Shown here: positions 43,768 through 53,963 of the stretch, in pieces | Layout: each line of letters starts with the position of its first letter | How positions within the stretch are numbered: the first letter of the stretch is position 1 | DNA from: Flavobacterium segetis | GTDB taxonomy: Bacteria > Bacteroidota > Bacteroidia > Flavobacteriales > Flavobacteriaceae | DNA: 64,000 nucleotides | NCBI RefSeq assembly: GCF_900129575.1 | Contig: NZ_FQWE01000006.1 | Coordinates: forward strand, 186,001-250,000 | Direction of reading: 5' to 3' | Notes under the pieces: generated by a model | The model's database searches: none | What the model was told of the DNA's origin: nothing | What the model saw: the letters and a program-made list of their open reading frames with translations, nothing else | Program-made: the position numbers and the translations under genes

Positions 43768-46026
43768 ATGGAAAACACAAAATTAAAAGTTTTTATACCA
43801 TTTCTTTATCTCGTTTGGTCTGATGATCTCTTAACTCAAAAAGAACATTTGGTATTAAAAAAATTTATATCAGTACAGAATTGGCTTAAAGACGACGAAA
43901 AGGTAGCGCTTATTTCTCAATTATCTATTTCTAATGCGCCCTCGAGATTTACAATGACAAATTGGAAATCAGAAATTAATACAGCTCTTGAGCACAATCC
44001 TGAAGCTCGATCGCTATTTGATATAGTAATAGAATTATCTAATAACGGAAGTGCAATAAGTGAATTTGCTACTAATTTTATCCAACTAGAAAATGATTTA
44101 GGAATTCTTGGCGAAGACGTAATCTCCAATTTTAAAAAAAATGTAATAACTTTTACCTCCACTCACCAATCAGATCCCACGTTTGAAATTTCAAAACTTA
44201 CACAAATATTAGATGGCGAGCAGTCAGAAATCATCCAAAAAGTAAAATCGATTATTACCAGACCTGAATTCGCTTATGAAACCTCTACGGATACCGCTAT
44301 TTACCGTGAAAAAGTATATCAATGGTGCAAAATTTTAGCGCGTGAGAATTTAGGAAACATGGCTTATCCCAAAAAATATGGCGGAGGAGAAAATATTGCA
44401 GATTACTTTGCAATAATGGAAACACTAAGTTACCATGATTTAAGTTTAGTTATAAAATTTGGTGTGCAATTTGGACTTTGGGGAATGAGTATCCATTCGC
44501 TTGGAACAGAAAAACATTATCAAAAATACTTAAAAGATATTGGTACTCTTAAATTGCCTGGTTGTTTTGCTATGACAGAAACCAATCATGGTTCGAATGT
44601 AAAAGGTTTAGAAACTACGGCAACCTACAACCATCAGAATAAAACATTTGTTATAAACACTCCACACGAAAAAGCTCAAAAAGAATATATTGGTAATGCT
44701 GCGATACATGGACAAATGGCAACTGTTTTTGCAAAATTGATAATTAATGAAGTTGACTATGGTGTAAATGCTTTTGTAGTTCCACTTCGAAATCAGAATA
44801 ACCAGATTTTAAATGGAATTATAATAAAGGATTGTGGATTAAAAATGGGACTTAACGGCGTTGACAATGGTACTATAAGTTTTGACAATGTGATTATTCC
44901 TAAGGACAATATGCTGGATCGCTTTGCTTCGGTAAACGAGCAAGGTAAATTTGAAAGTCCTATTCCAAGTGACAACCGTAGATTTTTCACAATGTTAGGT
45001 ACACTTGTTGGAGGTAGAATTGGAATTCCAAGATCAGCTTTGGCTGCAGCCAAATCAGGACTAACGATTGCAATTCAATATAGCGACAAGCGAAAGCAAT
45101 TTGGTCCTGAAGGCGGTGAAGAAGTTTCAATCCTTAATTATAGAATGCATCAGCGAAGACTTTTTCCTTTACTCGCTAAGACCTACGCAATACATTTTGC
45201 GTTGCAGTATGTCACGAATCGCTTTATTAAAAGAACTGATCTTGAAATGCCCGAAATTGAAGCATTAGCGGCAGGTATGAAAGCGTATTCTACTTGGAAT
45301 ACAACTGCTACATTACAAGAATGTCGCGAGGCGTGTGGTGGTAAAGGATATTTGTCTGAAAATAGAATTGGTGTTTTAAAAAGCGATACCGAAATTTATA
45401 CCACTTTTGAGGGTGACAATACCGTTTTAATGCAATTAGTAGCTAAAAATAGACTTTCAGAGTTTCGTAAAACGTATGGTAAAATGGATGCTATGGGAAT
45501 AATTAGTTATGTTTATGAAAATACAAAGACAGTAATTGCCGAGAAAAATCCAATTATTACTAGAAAGACTGATGAAGCACATTTATTAGACGCTACTTTT
45601 CATTTAAGTGCATTTGAATACAGAGAAAAAACAATTCTAGCGTCAGCAGCAAAACGATTAAAAAAATTGATTGATGGTGGATTAGAACCGTATGATGCTT
45701 TTAATGTAGTACAACATCAAATGATCGATGTGGCACAAGCTTATCTAGATCGAGTTGTTTTAGAACAATTCATTATAGCAATAGATAAATTTGAAGATTC
45801 AAAAAGTAAGGATATAGTAAACAAATTGAGTCAACTTTATGCCTTATCATTGCTAGATAAGAACAAAGGATGGTATCTTGAAGATGGATACCTAGAGGCG
45901 ATAAAAACTAAAGCAATACGTAAAATGGTCAATCAATTGTGCTGGGAATTAAGACCAGAAGCAATTTCATTAGTAAAAGCATTTGCCATTCCAGATAGTT
46001 GTCTTTCGGCACCAATAGCATTATAA
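43768..46026 (+). CDS. Large acyl-CoA dehydrogenase/oxidase-type flavoprotein
   Basis: The 752-residue protein has an N-terminal extension of about 160 residues, then an acyl-CoA dehydrogenase/oxidase body: GCFAMTETNHGSNVKGLETT is the FAD- and substrate-contacting middle domain, and RKQFGPEGGEEVSILNYRMH plus LQECREACGGKGYLSENRIG carry the C-terminal FAD motifs with the catalytic-base region. The length and R-Q-F-G-P pattern resemble peroxisomal-type acyl-CoA oxidases found in Bacteroidota. The likely role is the first step of fatty-acid beta-oxidation. It is followed by decayed DNA and no co-transcribed partner. Confidence 0.88.
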   Translation: MENTKLKVFIPFLYLVWSDDLLTQKEHLVLKKFISVQNWLKDDEKVALISQLSISNAPSRFTMTNWKSEINTALEHNPEARSLFDIVIELSNNGSAISEFATNFIQLENDLGILGEDVISNFKKNVITFTSTHQSDPTFEISKLTQILDGEQSEIIQKVKSIITRPEFAYETSTDTAIYREKVYQWCKILARENLGNMAYPKKYGGGENIADYFAIMETLSYHDLSLVIKFGVQFGLWGMSIHSLGTEKHYQKYLKDIGTLKLPGCFAMTETNHGSNVKGLETTATYNHQNKTFVINTPHEKAQKEYIGNAAIHGQMATVFAKLIINEVDYGVNAFVVPLRNQNNQILNGIIIKDCGLKMGLNGVDNGTISFDNVIIPKDNMLDRFASVNEQGKFESPIPSDNRRFFTMLGTLVGGRIGIPRSALAAAKSGLTIAIQYSDKRKQFGPEGGEEVSILNYRMHQRRLFPLLAKTYAIHFALQYVTNRFIKRTDLEMPEIEALAAGMKAYSTWNTTATLQECREACGGKGYLSENRIGVLKSDTEIYTTFEGDNTVLMQLVAKNRLSEFRKTYGKMDAMGIISYVYENTKTVIAEKNPIITRKTDEAHLLDATFHLSAFEYREKTILASAAKRLKKLIDGGLEPYDAFNVVQHQMIDVAQAYLDRVVLEQFIIAIDKFEDSKSKDIVNKLSQLYALSLLDKNKGWYLEDGYLEAIKTKAIRKMVNQLCWELRPEAISLVKAFAIPDSCLSAPIAL

Positions 46027-46098
46027 AATAATTATTACAAAAAAGTATCTTATTAAATGCAATTTTACCAACACTACTAAACTTAAGTTTATTACGAG

Positions 46099-46733
46099 AT
46101 TTAGATTTGTAGGGTCAGTGGAGATTCAATGAGCTAGTGTTTTGTGCACACCAGAAGCCTTAGCAGCTTATGGAGGTTCAGCCGTTTTTGAATGCCTTCC
46201 AGAGCGGATTAATCAAAGATTTATGCGAGTTGCCTCGGATATTGGTGAAGATCCAGCAATGACTAACATGATTTTGAAACAAGGTAAAAAAGTACTTTTA
46301 AAAAAAATGCTATTGTGATACCTGACCTTCTGGAACAATATCAGAGATTATATAAAATGTATATCCGTTGGGGTCGAAGCAATGTTAGTGAAAATTTAGC
46401 TATAGCAAAATATGTTTTTGTGAATTTTAGAAAAAATCTAAAGTAGCAACAAGACTATCGTTTGTAGATCAATTTTTAATTTTAGCTATGACCTACCCAT
46501 TTTTGGTATTCATGGCCTATTTTATTGTGATAGACCCTCTTTTGTTTTTGAGTAGTACACTTTTAGGAATATTAATAGTTTCTATTTTTCCTGTACTCTT
46601 TTACGTAAAAAATATAGTGCTGCAGAATCATTGAGGCCCCAGGTTTACGGTATATTGTATACATTTGAACTTTTTTAGATTTGATCTTAAGCAAATAGTA
46701 GAGCTGATAAGAGAGGTTAGTTAACAAGTAAAT
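46099..46733 (+). pseudogene. Decayed family 2 glycosyltransferase (hyaluronan/cellulose-synthase type), C-terminal part
   Basis: Three frames translate to adjacent pieces of one protein: TPEALAAYGGSAVFECLPER and then RFMRVASDIGEDPAMTNMIL and KQGKKVL (46135-46300), then after a frameshift in the A-run near 46300, NAIV and LLEQYQRLYKMYIRWGRSNV (46304-46445), then in the third frame a hydrophobic stretch FLVFMAYFIVIDPLLFLSS (46498-46560) and, shifted again, AAESLRPQVYGILYTFELF. The GED and R-W-G-R-S (Q/R-x-x-R-W-like) motifs are those of processive family 2 glycosyltransferases. At least three frameshifts and stops (also RG-stop-LT for an expected RGWLT) and the missing N-terminal half show it is dead. 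The parent gene may exist elsewhere. Confidence 0.75.
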
Positions 46734-47120
46734 TAATGTAAAAATAAGTACCTTTAGTTTTCTCGAAAATGATTAGAAACTACTTCTTTCGCAATAATCG
46801 TGTAAAAATCATTTAAAATATTGCAAACCGTCTTATCATTTTTAAGGCAGTTTTTTTTTAAAATTAATTCTATAAACGATCAAACGGTATCATCAGTCAT
46901 AACTATAAGCTCTCAATTTTATTGAAATTATATTTGTCAAAACTCTATGAATTTAGATTTTATAGCGTACGAACTAAATTGTAATTTTGTTTGGGAGGAA
47001 ATTTTTGTCGCTTCGAATTTAACTTTTATAACTTACCTATTATCTTAGGTATTTTTAGTGTTGATTCGATCAATGAGTTTATATGTTACATTTAGATTTA
47101 AAAATTTGTATTTGGATTAT
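46734..47120. other. Gene-free spacer past the glycosyltransferase remnant
   Basis: No ORF of note. A terminator-like hairpin (46825-46859) is the only structure I can support. Confidence 0.4.
46825..46859 (+). terminator. Terminator-like hairpin downstream of the remnant
   Basis: AAACCGTCTT and AAGGCAGTTT pair with one mismatch and one G-T pair, followed by T9. It was probably the terminator of the lost glycosyltransferase gene. Confidence 0.45.
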
Positions 47121-47741
47121 TTATAAAACATCTAAACTTCCTTTTCCCTCTCGAACAACTATTGGTTCATCACCTGATAAATCAATAATAGTAGAACCTA
47201 CATTATCACCGTAACCACCATCGATAACTAAATCCACAAGGTTTTGCCATTTTTCAAAAATAAGTTCTGGATCAGTTGTGTATTCAATTACATCATCTTC
47301 ATCACGAATGGAAGTGGAAACGATGGGATTCCCTAAAATTTTAACAATCTCTAGGGCAATGGAGTTATTAGGAACTCTAATACCTACCGTCGTTTTCTTC
47401 TTAAATTCTTTAGGCAAATTATTATTTCCCGGTAAAATAAAAGTGTAAGGACCTGGCAAAGCTCTTTTTAAGATCTTAAAAGTAGAGGTATCTATTTGTC
47501 TAACATAATCAGATATATTGCTCAAATCATTACAAATAAACGAGAAATTAGCTTTTTCTAACTTAATCCCCTTTATTTTAGCGATTCGTTCTAGCGCTTT
47601 AGTATTAGTAATATCGCAGCCTAACCCATAAACAGTATCTGTTGGATAAATAATTAATCCACCGTCTTTTAAAACCTTTACCACTTTAGCGATAGCCGCC
47701 TCGTTAGGTTTGTCTTCGTATATTTTTATAAATTGCGCCAT
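47121..47741 (-). CDS. L-threonylcarbamoyladenylate synthase (YrdC/Sua5/YciO family)
   Basis: The 206-residue YrdC-domain protein has GGLIIYPTDTVYGLGCDIT, KIKGIKLEKANFSFIC and PGPYTFILPGN, the nucleotide- and threonine-binding blocks that make threonylcarbamoyl-AMP for the t6A37 tRNA modification. The length and sequence resemble the YciO branch, whose activity is weaker, so it may not be the main TsaC. IVSTSIRDEDD and VGSTIIDLSGDEPIVVREG complete the fold. It is the next gene after UvrD/PcrA on the same strand, 81 bases away. Confidence 0.85.
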   Translation of the reverse strand: MAQFIKIYEDKPNEAAIAKVVKVLKDGGLIIYPTDTVYGLGCDITNTKALERIAKIKGIKLEKANFSFICNDLSNISDYVRQIDTSTFKILKRALPGPYTFILPGNNNLPKEFKKKTTVGIRVPNNSIALEIVKILGNPIVSTSIRDEDDVIEYTTDPELIFEKWQNLVDLVIDGGYGDNVGSTIIDLSGDEPIVVREGKGSLDVL

Positions 47742-47822
47742 GAGATTTTTAATTTTTGATTAACGATTTATGATTACTTGATTTCAAACTGAAACCGCAC
47801 ACTAAATACTATTTGCTGAGTA

Positions 47823-50159
47823 CTACCCAATTATATCCAACTTTGCAAAACGCAATAATAATTTCTTAATTCCGCCTACTTCAAACTTAATTTCTGCTTT
47901 TTTATCCGCTCCTATTCCTTCTAGATTTATCACGTGGCCTTTGCCAAAGCGTTCATGCATCACTATATTGCCAGCAGTTAAACTATTATCAAATAAATTA
48001 GCATTACCAGAAACGGCATTAGTAGAAACGGGCTTTAATTTACGAACAGAAACACTTGATTGTGTTCCGCCTGCATTAGCTGATGGACTTGGAGGCGTTC
48101 CGCCAATTGGTTTTGCTAAACGCAATTTAGATTTATCAACATCTCCAAAAATGTCACTATCAATCATAGGTTTATAACGGTAATTATTCTCTGGTGGTGT
48201 AATATATTCTAAATATTGACTATCAATCTCCTCAATAAAACGGGAAGGTTCGCTATCAGTTAATTTTCCCCAGCGATATCTGGATTGCGCATAAGTCAAA
48301 TACGCTTGATGTTCTGCACGTGTCAGCGCCACATAAAACAATCGACGTTCTTCTTCTAGTTCGCTTCTTGTGCTCATACTCATGGCACTTGGAAAAAGAT
48401 CTTCCTCCATTCCCACCACAAAAACATGTGGAAATTCTAGTCCTTTTGCTAAATGTATCGTCATTAGTGCCACACGATCTTCGTCGCTGGTATCTTTATC
48501 TAAATCTGTCGCTAATGCCACATCTTCCATAAACTCAGATAACGCACCTCTTGCTCCATCCACTTCTATTTGACCTTCAGTAAAATCTTTTATACCATTC
48601 AATAATTCTTCAATGTTCTGAATTTTTGCCATTCCCTCTGGCGTTGCATCCTTCTTTAATTCTTGAACTAGGCCCGTTTTTTTTGCAACATGATCGGCGA
48701 GATAAAAAGCATCTTGATTTTCATTGATCGCTTGAAAACTTTGAATCATTGTTACAAAATCTAACAATTTTTGTTTAGTACCTGAATTTAATTTTAAATC
48801 GATACGTTCAATATTTTGCATCACTTCAAACATAGATCTTTTGTAGTGATTTGCTGCAATTGTTAATTTTTCTATGGTTGTGTTTCCAATTCCGCGAGCT
48901 GGATAATTGATAACACGCATTAATGCTTCCTCATCTTTTGGGTTAATCACTAAGCGCAAATAGCACAAAACATCTTTGACTTCTTTTCGTTGATAGAATG
49001 AAAGTCCGCCATAAATACGATAGGGAATATCTCTTTTACGCAACGCATCCTCCATTGCACGAGATTGTGCATTAGTGCGATATAAAATTGCAAAAGCGCC
49101 GTTATGCAACTGATTTTGCATTTTCTGTTCCCAAATAGTGCTCGCAACAAAACGACCTTCCTCATTATCTGTTAAACTGCGATGTACTTTAATTTTAGCA
49201 CCAAAATCATTAGCGGTCCAAACGACTTTGTCTAGTTTTACTTTATTTTTATCAATAATAGTATTTGCCGCTTCCACAATATTTTTTGTCGAACGGTAAT
49301 TTTGTTCTAATCGATAGGTTTTGACGCCTTCATAATCCTTCTGGAAATTCAATATATTATTGATATTAGCACCACGGAACGCGTAAATACTTTGGGCATC
49401 ATCACCTACCACACAAATATTCTGGAACTTATCAGACAAAGCTCGGACAATTAAATACTGAGAGTGATTTGTATCTTGATACTCATCTACTAATATATAA
49501 CGAAAACGATTTTGATATTTTGCAAGAACTTCGGGAAAACGGGTTAGAAGTTCGTTAGTTTTCAATAACAAATCATCAAAATCCATAGCTCCTGATTTGA
49601 AACAACGATCTACGTAATTCTGATAGATTTCCCCCATGCGAGGTTTTTTAGACATTGCATCTGCTTCTTGTAAATCAGGATCATTAAAATACGCTTTAAC
49701 AGTAATCAAACTATTTTTAAAATTAGAAATTCTGCTCAAAACCTGTTTCGGTTTATAAACATCTCTATCCAACTGCATCTCTTTAATAATTCCAGAGATG
49801 GCACGAAGGGAATCTTGTGAATCATAAATGGTAAAGTTCGATGGATAGCCTAAATGTTCCGCTTCTGAGCGTAATATTCGTGCAAATACCGAGTGAAATG
49901 TCCCCATCCAAAGATTTTTAGCTTCGCCGACTCCAACAATATCAGAGATACGCTTTTTCATTTCGCGTGCCGCTTTGTTAGTAAAAGTCAGTGATAAAAT
50001 ACTAAATGCGTCAACTCCTTGATGCATTAAATAAGCAATTCTAATAGTTAACACACGGGTTTTACCAGAACCTGCGCCTGCAATAATTATCATAGGACCC
50101 TCTTTTTGTAGAACAGGTTCACGTTGTGCTTCGTTTAGTTGATCGATATATTTATGCAT
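47823..50159 (-). CDS. UvrD/PcrA-type ATP-dependent DNA helicase
   Basis: The 778-residue superfamily 1 3'-5' helicase has motif I IIAGAGSGKTRVLTIRIAYL (residues 23-42), motif Ia LTFTNKAAREMKKRI, motif II VDEYQDTN, motif III GDDAQSIYAFRGA, motif IV RLEQNYRS, motif V TIHLAKGLEFPHVFVVG and motif VI YVALTRAEHQAYL. The C-terminal 60 residues (GNIVMHERFGKGHVINLEG) are the Tudor-like domain that PcrA/UvrD use to bind RNA polymerase. It acts in nucleotide-excision and mismatch repair and in clearing replication forks. A TATTTTTG box at 50184-50191 is a candidate -7 element. Confidence 0.95.
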   Translation of the reverse strand: MHKYIDQLNEAQREPVLQKEGPMIIIAGAGSGKTRVLTIRIAYLMHQGVDAFSILSLTFTNKAAREMKKRISDIVGVGEAKNLWMGTFHSVFARILRSEAEHLGYPSNFTIYDSQDSLRAISGIIKEMQLDRDVYKPKQVLSRISNFKNSLITVKAYFNDPDLQEADAMSKKPRMGEIYQNYVDRCFKSGAMDFDDLLLKTNELLTRFPEVLAKYQNRFRYILVDEYQDTNHSQYLIVRALSDKFQNICVVGDDAQSIYAFRGANINNILNFQKDYEGVKTYRLEQNYRSTKNIVEAANTIIDKNKVKLDKVVWTANDFGAKIKVHRSLTDNEEGRFVASTIWEQKMQNQLHNGAFAILYRTNAQSRAMEDALRKRDIPYRIYGGLSFYQRKEVKDVLCYLRLVINPKDEEALMRVINYPARGIGNTTIEKLTIAANHYKRSMFEVMQNIERIDLKLNSGTKQKLLDFVTMIQSFQAINENQDAFYLADHVAKKTGLVQELKKDATPEGMAKIQNIEELLNGIKDFTEGQIEVDGARGALSEFMEDVALATDLDKDTSDEDRVALMTIHLAKGLEFPHVFVVGMEEDLFPSAMSMSTRSELEEERRLFYVALTRAEHQAYLTYAQSRYRWGKLTDSEPSRFIEEIDSQYLEYITPPENNYRYKPMIDSDIFGDVDKSKLRLAKPIGGTPPSPSANAGGTQSSVSVRKLKPVSTNAVSGNANLFDNSLTAGNIVMHERFGKGHVINLEGIGADKKAEIKFEVGGIKKLLLRFAKLDIIG

Positions 50160-50276
50160 GGGAAATTTTTAATTATAAGAGTACAAAAATAGCGAATTTG
50201 ACCGAGGTTTTAAGCATCTATAATCAACAATAGATCGCTTTAACCTAGAGATATTTGAAAAAGGAATATTCAATTA

Positions 50277-51044
50277 CTAATTATAAAAAACATCGTAACC
50301 AAAGCGAATTAATGTACCAACTACAACTACCAGAAAGAATATACGTATAAAACTATTTCCTTTATTTATGGCTAATTTGGCGCCAAGCCAACCACCAATT
50401 GCGTTACTAAATGCCATGGGTATTGCCACTGCCCATATTATTTTTCCTTTCAAAATAAATAAGCAAATAGAACCAAAATTGGTCGACAAATTAACCATTT
50501 TAGCATTTGCAGAAGCATGTAAAAAATCAAAACCCATAATGGCAATAAATGCTACCACGAGGAAACTACCAGTGCCAGGACCAATAAATCCATCATATAG
50601 ACCAACGATAAAACTAATTCCTATTGCATTAAAAATTTGTGTTCTGGGCGAATGATTCTTTTCTATATGCTGTCCAAAATTCTTTTTCGCATAAGTATAA
50701 ATAACTAAAAAGGAGAGTACAATTAAAAGTAAGGGCTTCATAAAATCGTTGCTCACATACGTCAATAAAGTAGAGCCTAAAAATGCCGATGGAAACGCTA
50801 AGAGCATCATGATACTGAGTAGTCTCCAGTTCATATCTACTTTTTTAAGGTATTGATACGCTGCAAATGAAGTTCCGCTAAATGCAGGAACTTTTAAAGT
50901 TCCAATAACCGTTGAAACTGGTAGATTAGGCAGTAGTATTAATCCCATTGGTGTTTGTATCAACCCGCCGCCTCCAACAATTGCATCTATAAATCCAGCG
51001 ACAAAGGCGGCAACACAAAGTAAAACTAGTATATACGTTTCCAT
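50277..51044 (-). CDS. TauE/SafE (TSUP) family anion exporter
   Basis: The protein has about eight hydrophobic segments and two copies of the TSUP repeat, with DAIVGGGGLIQTPMGLILLP in the first and LYDGFIGPGTGSFLVVAFIA in the second. These families move sulfite, organosulfonates or other anions across the inner membrane. I prefer the start METYILVL at 51044, because the in-frame ATG at 51056 overlaps the promoter -7 box; the longer frame adds four residues. No sulfur metabolism genes are nearby. Confidence 0.88.
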   Translation of the reverse strand: METYILVLLCVAAFVAGFIDAIVGGGGLIQTPMGLILLPNLPVSTVIGTLKVPAFSGTSFAAYQYLKKVDMNWRLLSIMMLLAFPSAFLGSTLLTYVSNDFMKPLLLIVLSFLVIYTYAKKNFGQHIEKNHSPRTQIFNAIGISFIVGLYDGFIGPGTGSFLVVAFIAIMGFDFLHASANAKMVNLSTNFGSICLFILKGKIIWAVAIPMAFSNAIGGWLGAKLAINKGNSFIRIFFLVVVVGTLIRFGYDVFYN

Positions 51045-51053
51045 TTCAATTAT

Positions 51054-51083
51054 CAAAATTAAAGTCTGTTTTTAAAATGGCAA
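51054..51083 (-). promoter_or_regulatory. Bacteroidota-type promoter of the TauE/SafE gene
   Basis: TTG (51081-51083), 19 bases, TAATTTTG (51054-51061) on the minus strand, which would give a very short leader for the ATG at 51044. A second TATTTTTG at 51081-51088 is an alternative with a normal leader. Confidence 0.4.
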
Positions 51084-51173
51084 AAATACTATTCACATTG
51101 TGTTATTGCTAATTAAATCAAGTTGATTTGAACTCAAAAAAGTATATTTTTGCCTATTAAAAATTACATCAAA

Positions 51174-51695
51174 ATGGATTCTAGTAAAATTATTGAAATA
51201 CTTGCTTATTCCCTACCTTCGCTAATTACCGGAGCTGTGGCCTATTTATTATTTAGCTCTTATTTTAAAGATCAGCAAAACAATCGCCGTTGGTTATTGC
51301 AAAAAGACTCTCAACCATCCATTTTGCCGCTTCGATTGCAAGCTTATGAACGTTTGACATTATTAATGGAGCGAATCAATCCCTCTCAAATGATGGTGAG
51401 AGTAAATCCATTATCAACGGATAAATTTGATTATCAAAATTTAGTGATAGCACAGATAGATCAAGAATTTGAACATAATCTATCACAACAAATTTATGTT
51501 TCTGAGGAATGCTGGAGTATTATAACGACAGCAAAAAATGCAACTATTCAAATAATTTGCTTAGCAACTCAAAGTCAAAAAGTTAGCAATGCAGATAGTT
51601 TGCGTGAATTTGTAATTAATGAATTAATTGAAAAGCAATCACCAAGTTTTGCTGCTTTGTCATACATTAGAAATGAAGTGGGACAATTATGGTAG
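51174..51695 (+). CDS. Conserved Bacteroidota protein with N-terminal membrane helix (DUF7935-like)
   Basis: The start is the ATG at 51174 (MDSSKIIEILAYSLPSLITG); a longer in-frame start at 51150 adds eight residues before a natural N-terminal membrane helix (residues 5-25). The remaining 150 residues are helical, with ILPLRLQAYERLTLLMERI and RVNPLSTDKFDYQNLVIAQI, a pattern I know from a widespread uncharacterised Bacteroidota family (DUF7935). It is probably anchored in the inner membrane with a cytoplasmic coil. It converges with the serine-hydrolase gene. Confidence 0.6.
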   Translation: MDSSKIIEILAYSLPSLITGAVAYLLFSSYFKDQQNNRRWLLQKDSQPSILPLRLQAYERLTLLMERINPSQMMVRVNPLSTDKFDYQNLVIAQIDQEFEHNLSQQIYVSEECWSIITTAKNATIQIICLATQSQKVSNADSLREFVINELIEKQSPSFAALSYIRNEVGQLW

Positions 51696-51698
51696 TCT

Positions 51699-52829
51699 TT
51701 ATTTTTTGTTTTTAAGATATAACTGACGTCCTAATTCTGCTAAGAAAGGCAGACTAATTTCATCATATTCATAAATATTATCATTGTAAATACCATTCTT
51801 ATTGGCTAAAATCGTTGCCGAAAGCATAAATTCAACTTTGTTTTCAGTATCTACAATATAAGCGCAGTCAATCATTGTGCCGTACGCATTTCCCACTTTG
51901 TTATAAATCTTTACAGTTAATGGAATATTTTTTTTGGTGTCGCCAAACATAAAAAATTTACAATATCCATCATAATATTCAATAGGATCGTAACCCGCAT
52001 TCTTTGGAAGATTTTGCATAGAAAAAAGTATAAATTCTCTATCTTTTTCAGTTATTTTAAATCGTTCACTTTCTTTAAAGTTTTCTGGAAATACAATTCG
52101 TTTTAAGGTGTTATGAAGTGTTTCTAATGGATAATAATTTCTTTTTGAAAAATCAAATGGCTCATTGATAAGCTTACCTCCGGCTGCTAAATATCCACTT
52201 CCTTTTTGTAAACCATTCAGCTTCAAATTCATAGGTTGTTGATTGACTTTGGAAGGGAAAATTTCAGTTGTATTGTCCTCTTTATAGATTGTTGTTGATT
52301 TAACTAGTGGATTACTAGAGTCAGCGCCCGAAAGCCTGTGGCTCAATCGAAATGGCGACAAACCTTTTTGTTCCATTTTTTGATTGATGTAATCAAATCC
52401 TATGAATTCTAATAAATTTGTACTCGCTTCATTATCACTCACCGCAAAAACTTTTGAAATTTCTTCAGAAAATTTTAGTTTAGAATCGTTACCTTCTATT
52501 TTATACTCTGTATTTATAGAAGTATTTTCTATTGTGTTCAATTTTTCTAATGCTAAAACTGCAATAGGGAATTTTATAGTGCTTGCTGGATAAAAATAAT
52601 TAGTAGCATTTAAATTGTATATGTGATCTTTAAAAGACACTTTCCCATTTTTATTTCTTAAAATTTCGGTGTAAATAATTTGTATTTCGTGTGGTACGGC
52701 CATATCCATAACCCTCTTTATATTAGGATTTTTGGAAGCTAATGTCTTTTGTAAAATATCTTTTTTCGCACCACAGTTGTAAAGCAATAAAATCGTTAAG
52801 ACAATTAATAAATTTTTAATTTGATTCAT
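51699..52829 (-). CDS. Class A beta-lactamase-fold lipoprotein (serine hydrolase)
   Basis: The 376-residue protein has a lipoprotein signal (hydrophobic run then LLLYNCG, lipidated Cys19) and a class A-like serine-hydrolase domain. The three motifs are present: SxxK as PASTIKFP (Ser83, Lys86), SDN as VSDNEAST (Ser131) and a KVG in YNKVGNAYG in place of KTG/KSG. The protein would face the periplasm on a membrane. I do not see a clear Glu166-type deacylating residue, so penicillin-binding or esterase-like activity is as likely as true beta-lactamase. It is monocistronic. Confidence 0.8.
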   Translation of the reverse strand: MNQIKNLLIVLTILLLYNCGAKKDILQKTLASKNPNIKRVMDMAVPHEIQIIYTEILRNKNGKVSFKDHIYNLNATNYFYPASTIKFPIAVLALEKLNTIENTSINTEYKIEGNDSKLKFSEEISKVFAVSDNEASTNLLEFIGFDYINQKMEQKGLSPFRLSHRLSGADSSNPLVKSTTIYKEDNTTEIFPSKVNQQPMNLKLNGLQKGSGYLAAGGKLINEPFDFSKRNYYPLETLHNTLKRIVFPENFKESERFKITEKDREFILFSMQNLPKNAGYDPIEYYDGYCKFFMFGDTKKNIPLTVKIYNKVGNAYGTMIDCAYIVDTENKVEFMLSATILANKNGIYNDNIYEYDEISLPFLAELGRQLYLKNKK

Positions 52830-53042
52830 AGCTAATGTCGGTAGGTGTTAAATTTGTAAAATAAATTTTAAAATATAAGCATAATTTGTTTTTTATATTT
52901 GTTTTAGTCCTTTATATGTTCTTAATCGATATTAAAGAAGTATCATTTTCTCTTAATTTTTTTTAACATATTTAAAAACTTACATAGCTTAAATAGTAAA
53001 AATTAAGAGTATCAATATCTTCTATTGACTTAGAGTAAAATT

Positions 53043-53942
53043 CTATCGATTGTCACTCATAATTTCCGACTTATTAAGAGCATATTCGTAACCTTGTTTC
53101 CACCACTCTTTCATCACTTTTTTATTAAAAATAAGTGCATTGTTCGTCAATTTGGTGGGTGTATAATACAAATTTAGTTTTACGTTTTTATTATTAGCCA
53201 TCAATTTACCAATTGCAATATCATGTTTTTCGACTTGATTTAAAGCAATTCTGAATAAATCAATCATCAGAGAAAATGGATTTTTTCCCACAACAGCTTT
53301 CTCTAAATTAATTTCAGTTTCTAAAATCACCACGTCAATTTCAGTCGCTCCACGAGTAATGGCCTCTCGTATAGGTACTAGACTTGAAAATCCACCATCG
53401 CCGTACTCATCATTATTTTTAGTGACTAAACTCATAAAAGGAATATAATTACTTGAAATCCAAATCCATTCACAAAACTCATCGTATGTACAGTCGTGAA
53501 TCGATTTGTATTCTGCTTCATTTTTAGATAAATTAGTAACAGTAATCACAACATCCATGTTGAGTGTCTTTAAGTTTTCAAATTCAGCAATTTTGAAGTT
53601 TCTCTTAATGTATGTAAGTAATTTTTTGCTTTCGCCAAAGGTTCGTTTCCCTTTTATAAATTGCCAAATAACATTAAAGTGATTGATAGAGACAAATTCA
53701 ATTCCGTTTTTATTTTTTACCAAAAACGGATTAACATCAAAAATTTTTGTCATGTCTACATTGGTGTAGATCCTTTTAATTTTGCTTAGATTTCCAAGTG
53801 CTAAATGAGGAATAAGCAAGCTTCCTGTTGAAGTGCCTATAAAAATATCATACTTGTTTTTTTCGATTTCTAAAAGATATTCTGCCACTCCTCCGGCAAA
53901 TGCTCCTTTACTGCCACCACCTGAAATTACCAATGCCCTCAT
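53043..53942 (-). CDS. Patatin-like phospholipase
   Basis: The 299-residue protein has the complete patatin dyad: the oxyanion loop GGGSKGAFAGG (residues 8-18), nucleophile Ser38 in GTSTGS and Asp182 in GDGGFSS. It is a serine lipase or esterase that hydrolyses acyl chains from phospholipids. It has no signal peptide, so it acts in the cytoplasm or at the inner membrane face. It follows the M1 aminopeptidase gene by 39 bases on the same strand, but has its own promoter (53964-53993). Confidence 0.9.
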   Translation of the reverse strand: MRALVISGGGSKGAFAGGVAEYLLEIEKNKYDIFIGTSTGSLLIPHLALGNLSKIKRIYTNVDMTKIFDVNPFLVKNKNGIEFVSINHFNVIWQFIKGKRTFGESKKLLTYIKRNFKIAEFENLKTLNMDVVITVTNLSKNEAEYKSIHDCTYDEFCEWIWISSNYIPFMSLVTKNNDEYGDGGFSSLVPIREAITRGATEIDVVILETEINLEKAVVGKNPFSLMIDLFRIALNQVEKHDIAIGKLMANNKNVKLNLYYTPTKLTNNALIFNKKVMKEWWKQGYEYALNKSEIMSDNR

Positions 53943-53963
53943 TAATTATAGTTTACTTTTATC

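Noticed and set aside
48320..48573. Two plus-strand frames inside the UvrD/PcrA gene
   Set aside because: They mirror helicase motif regions on the other strand and lack start signals.
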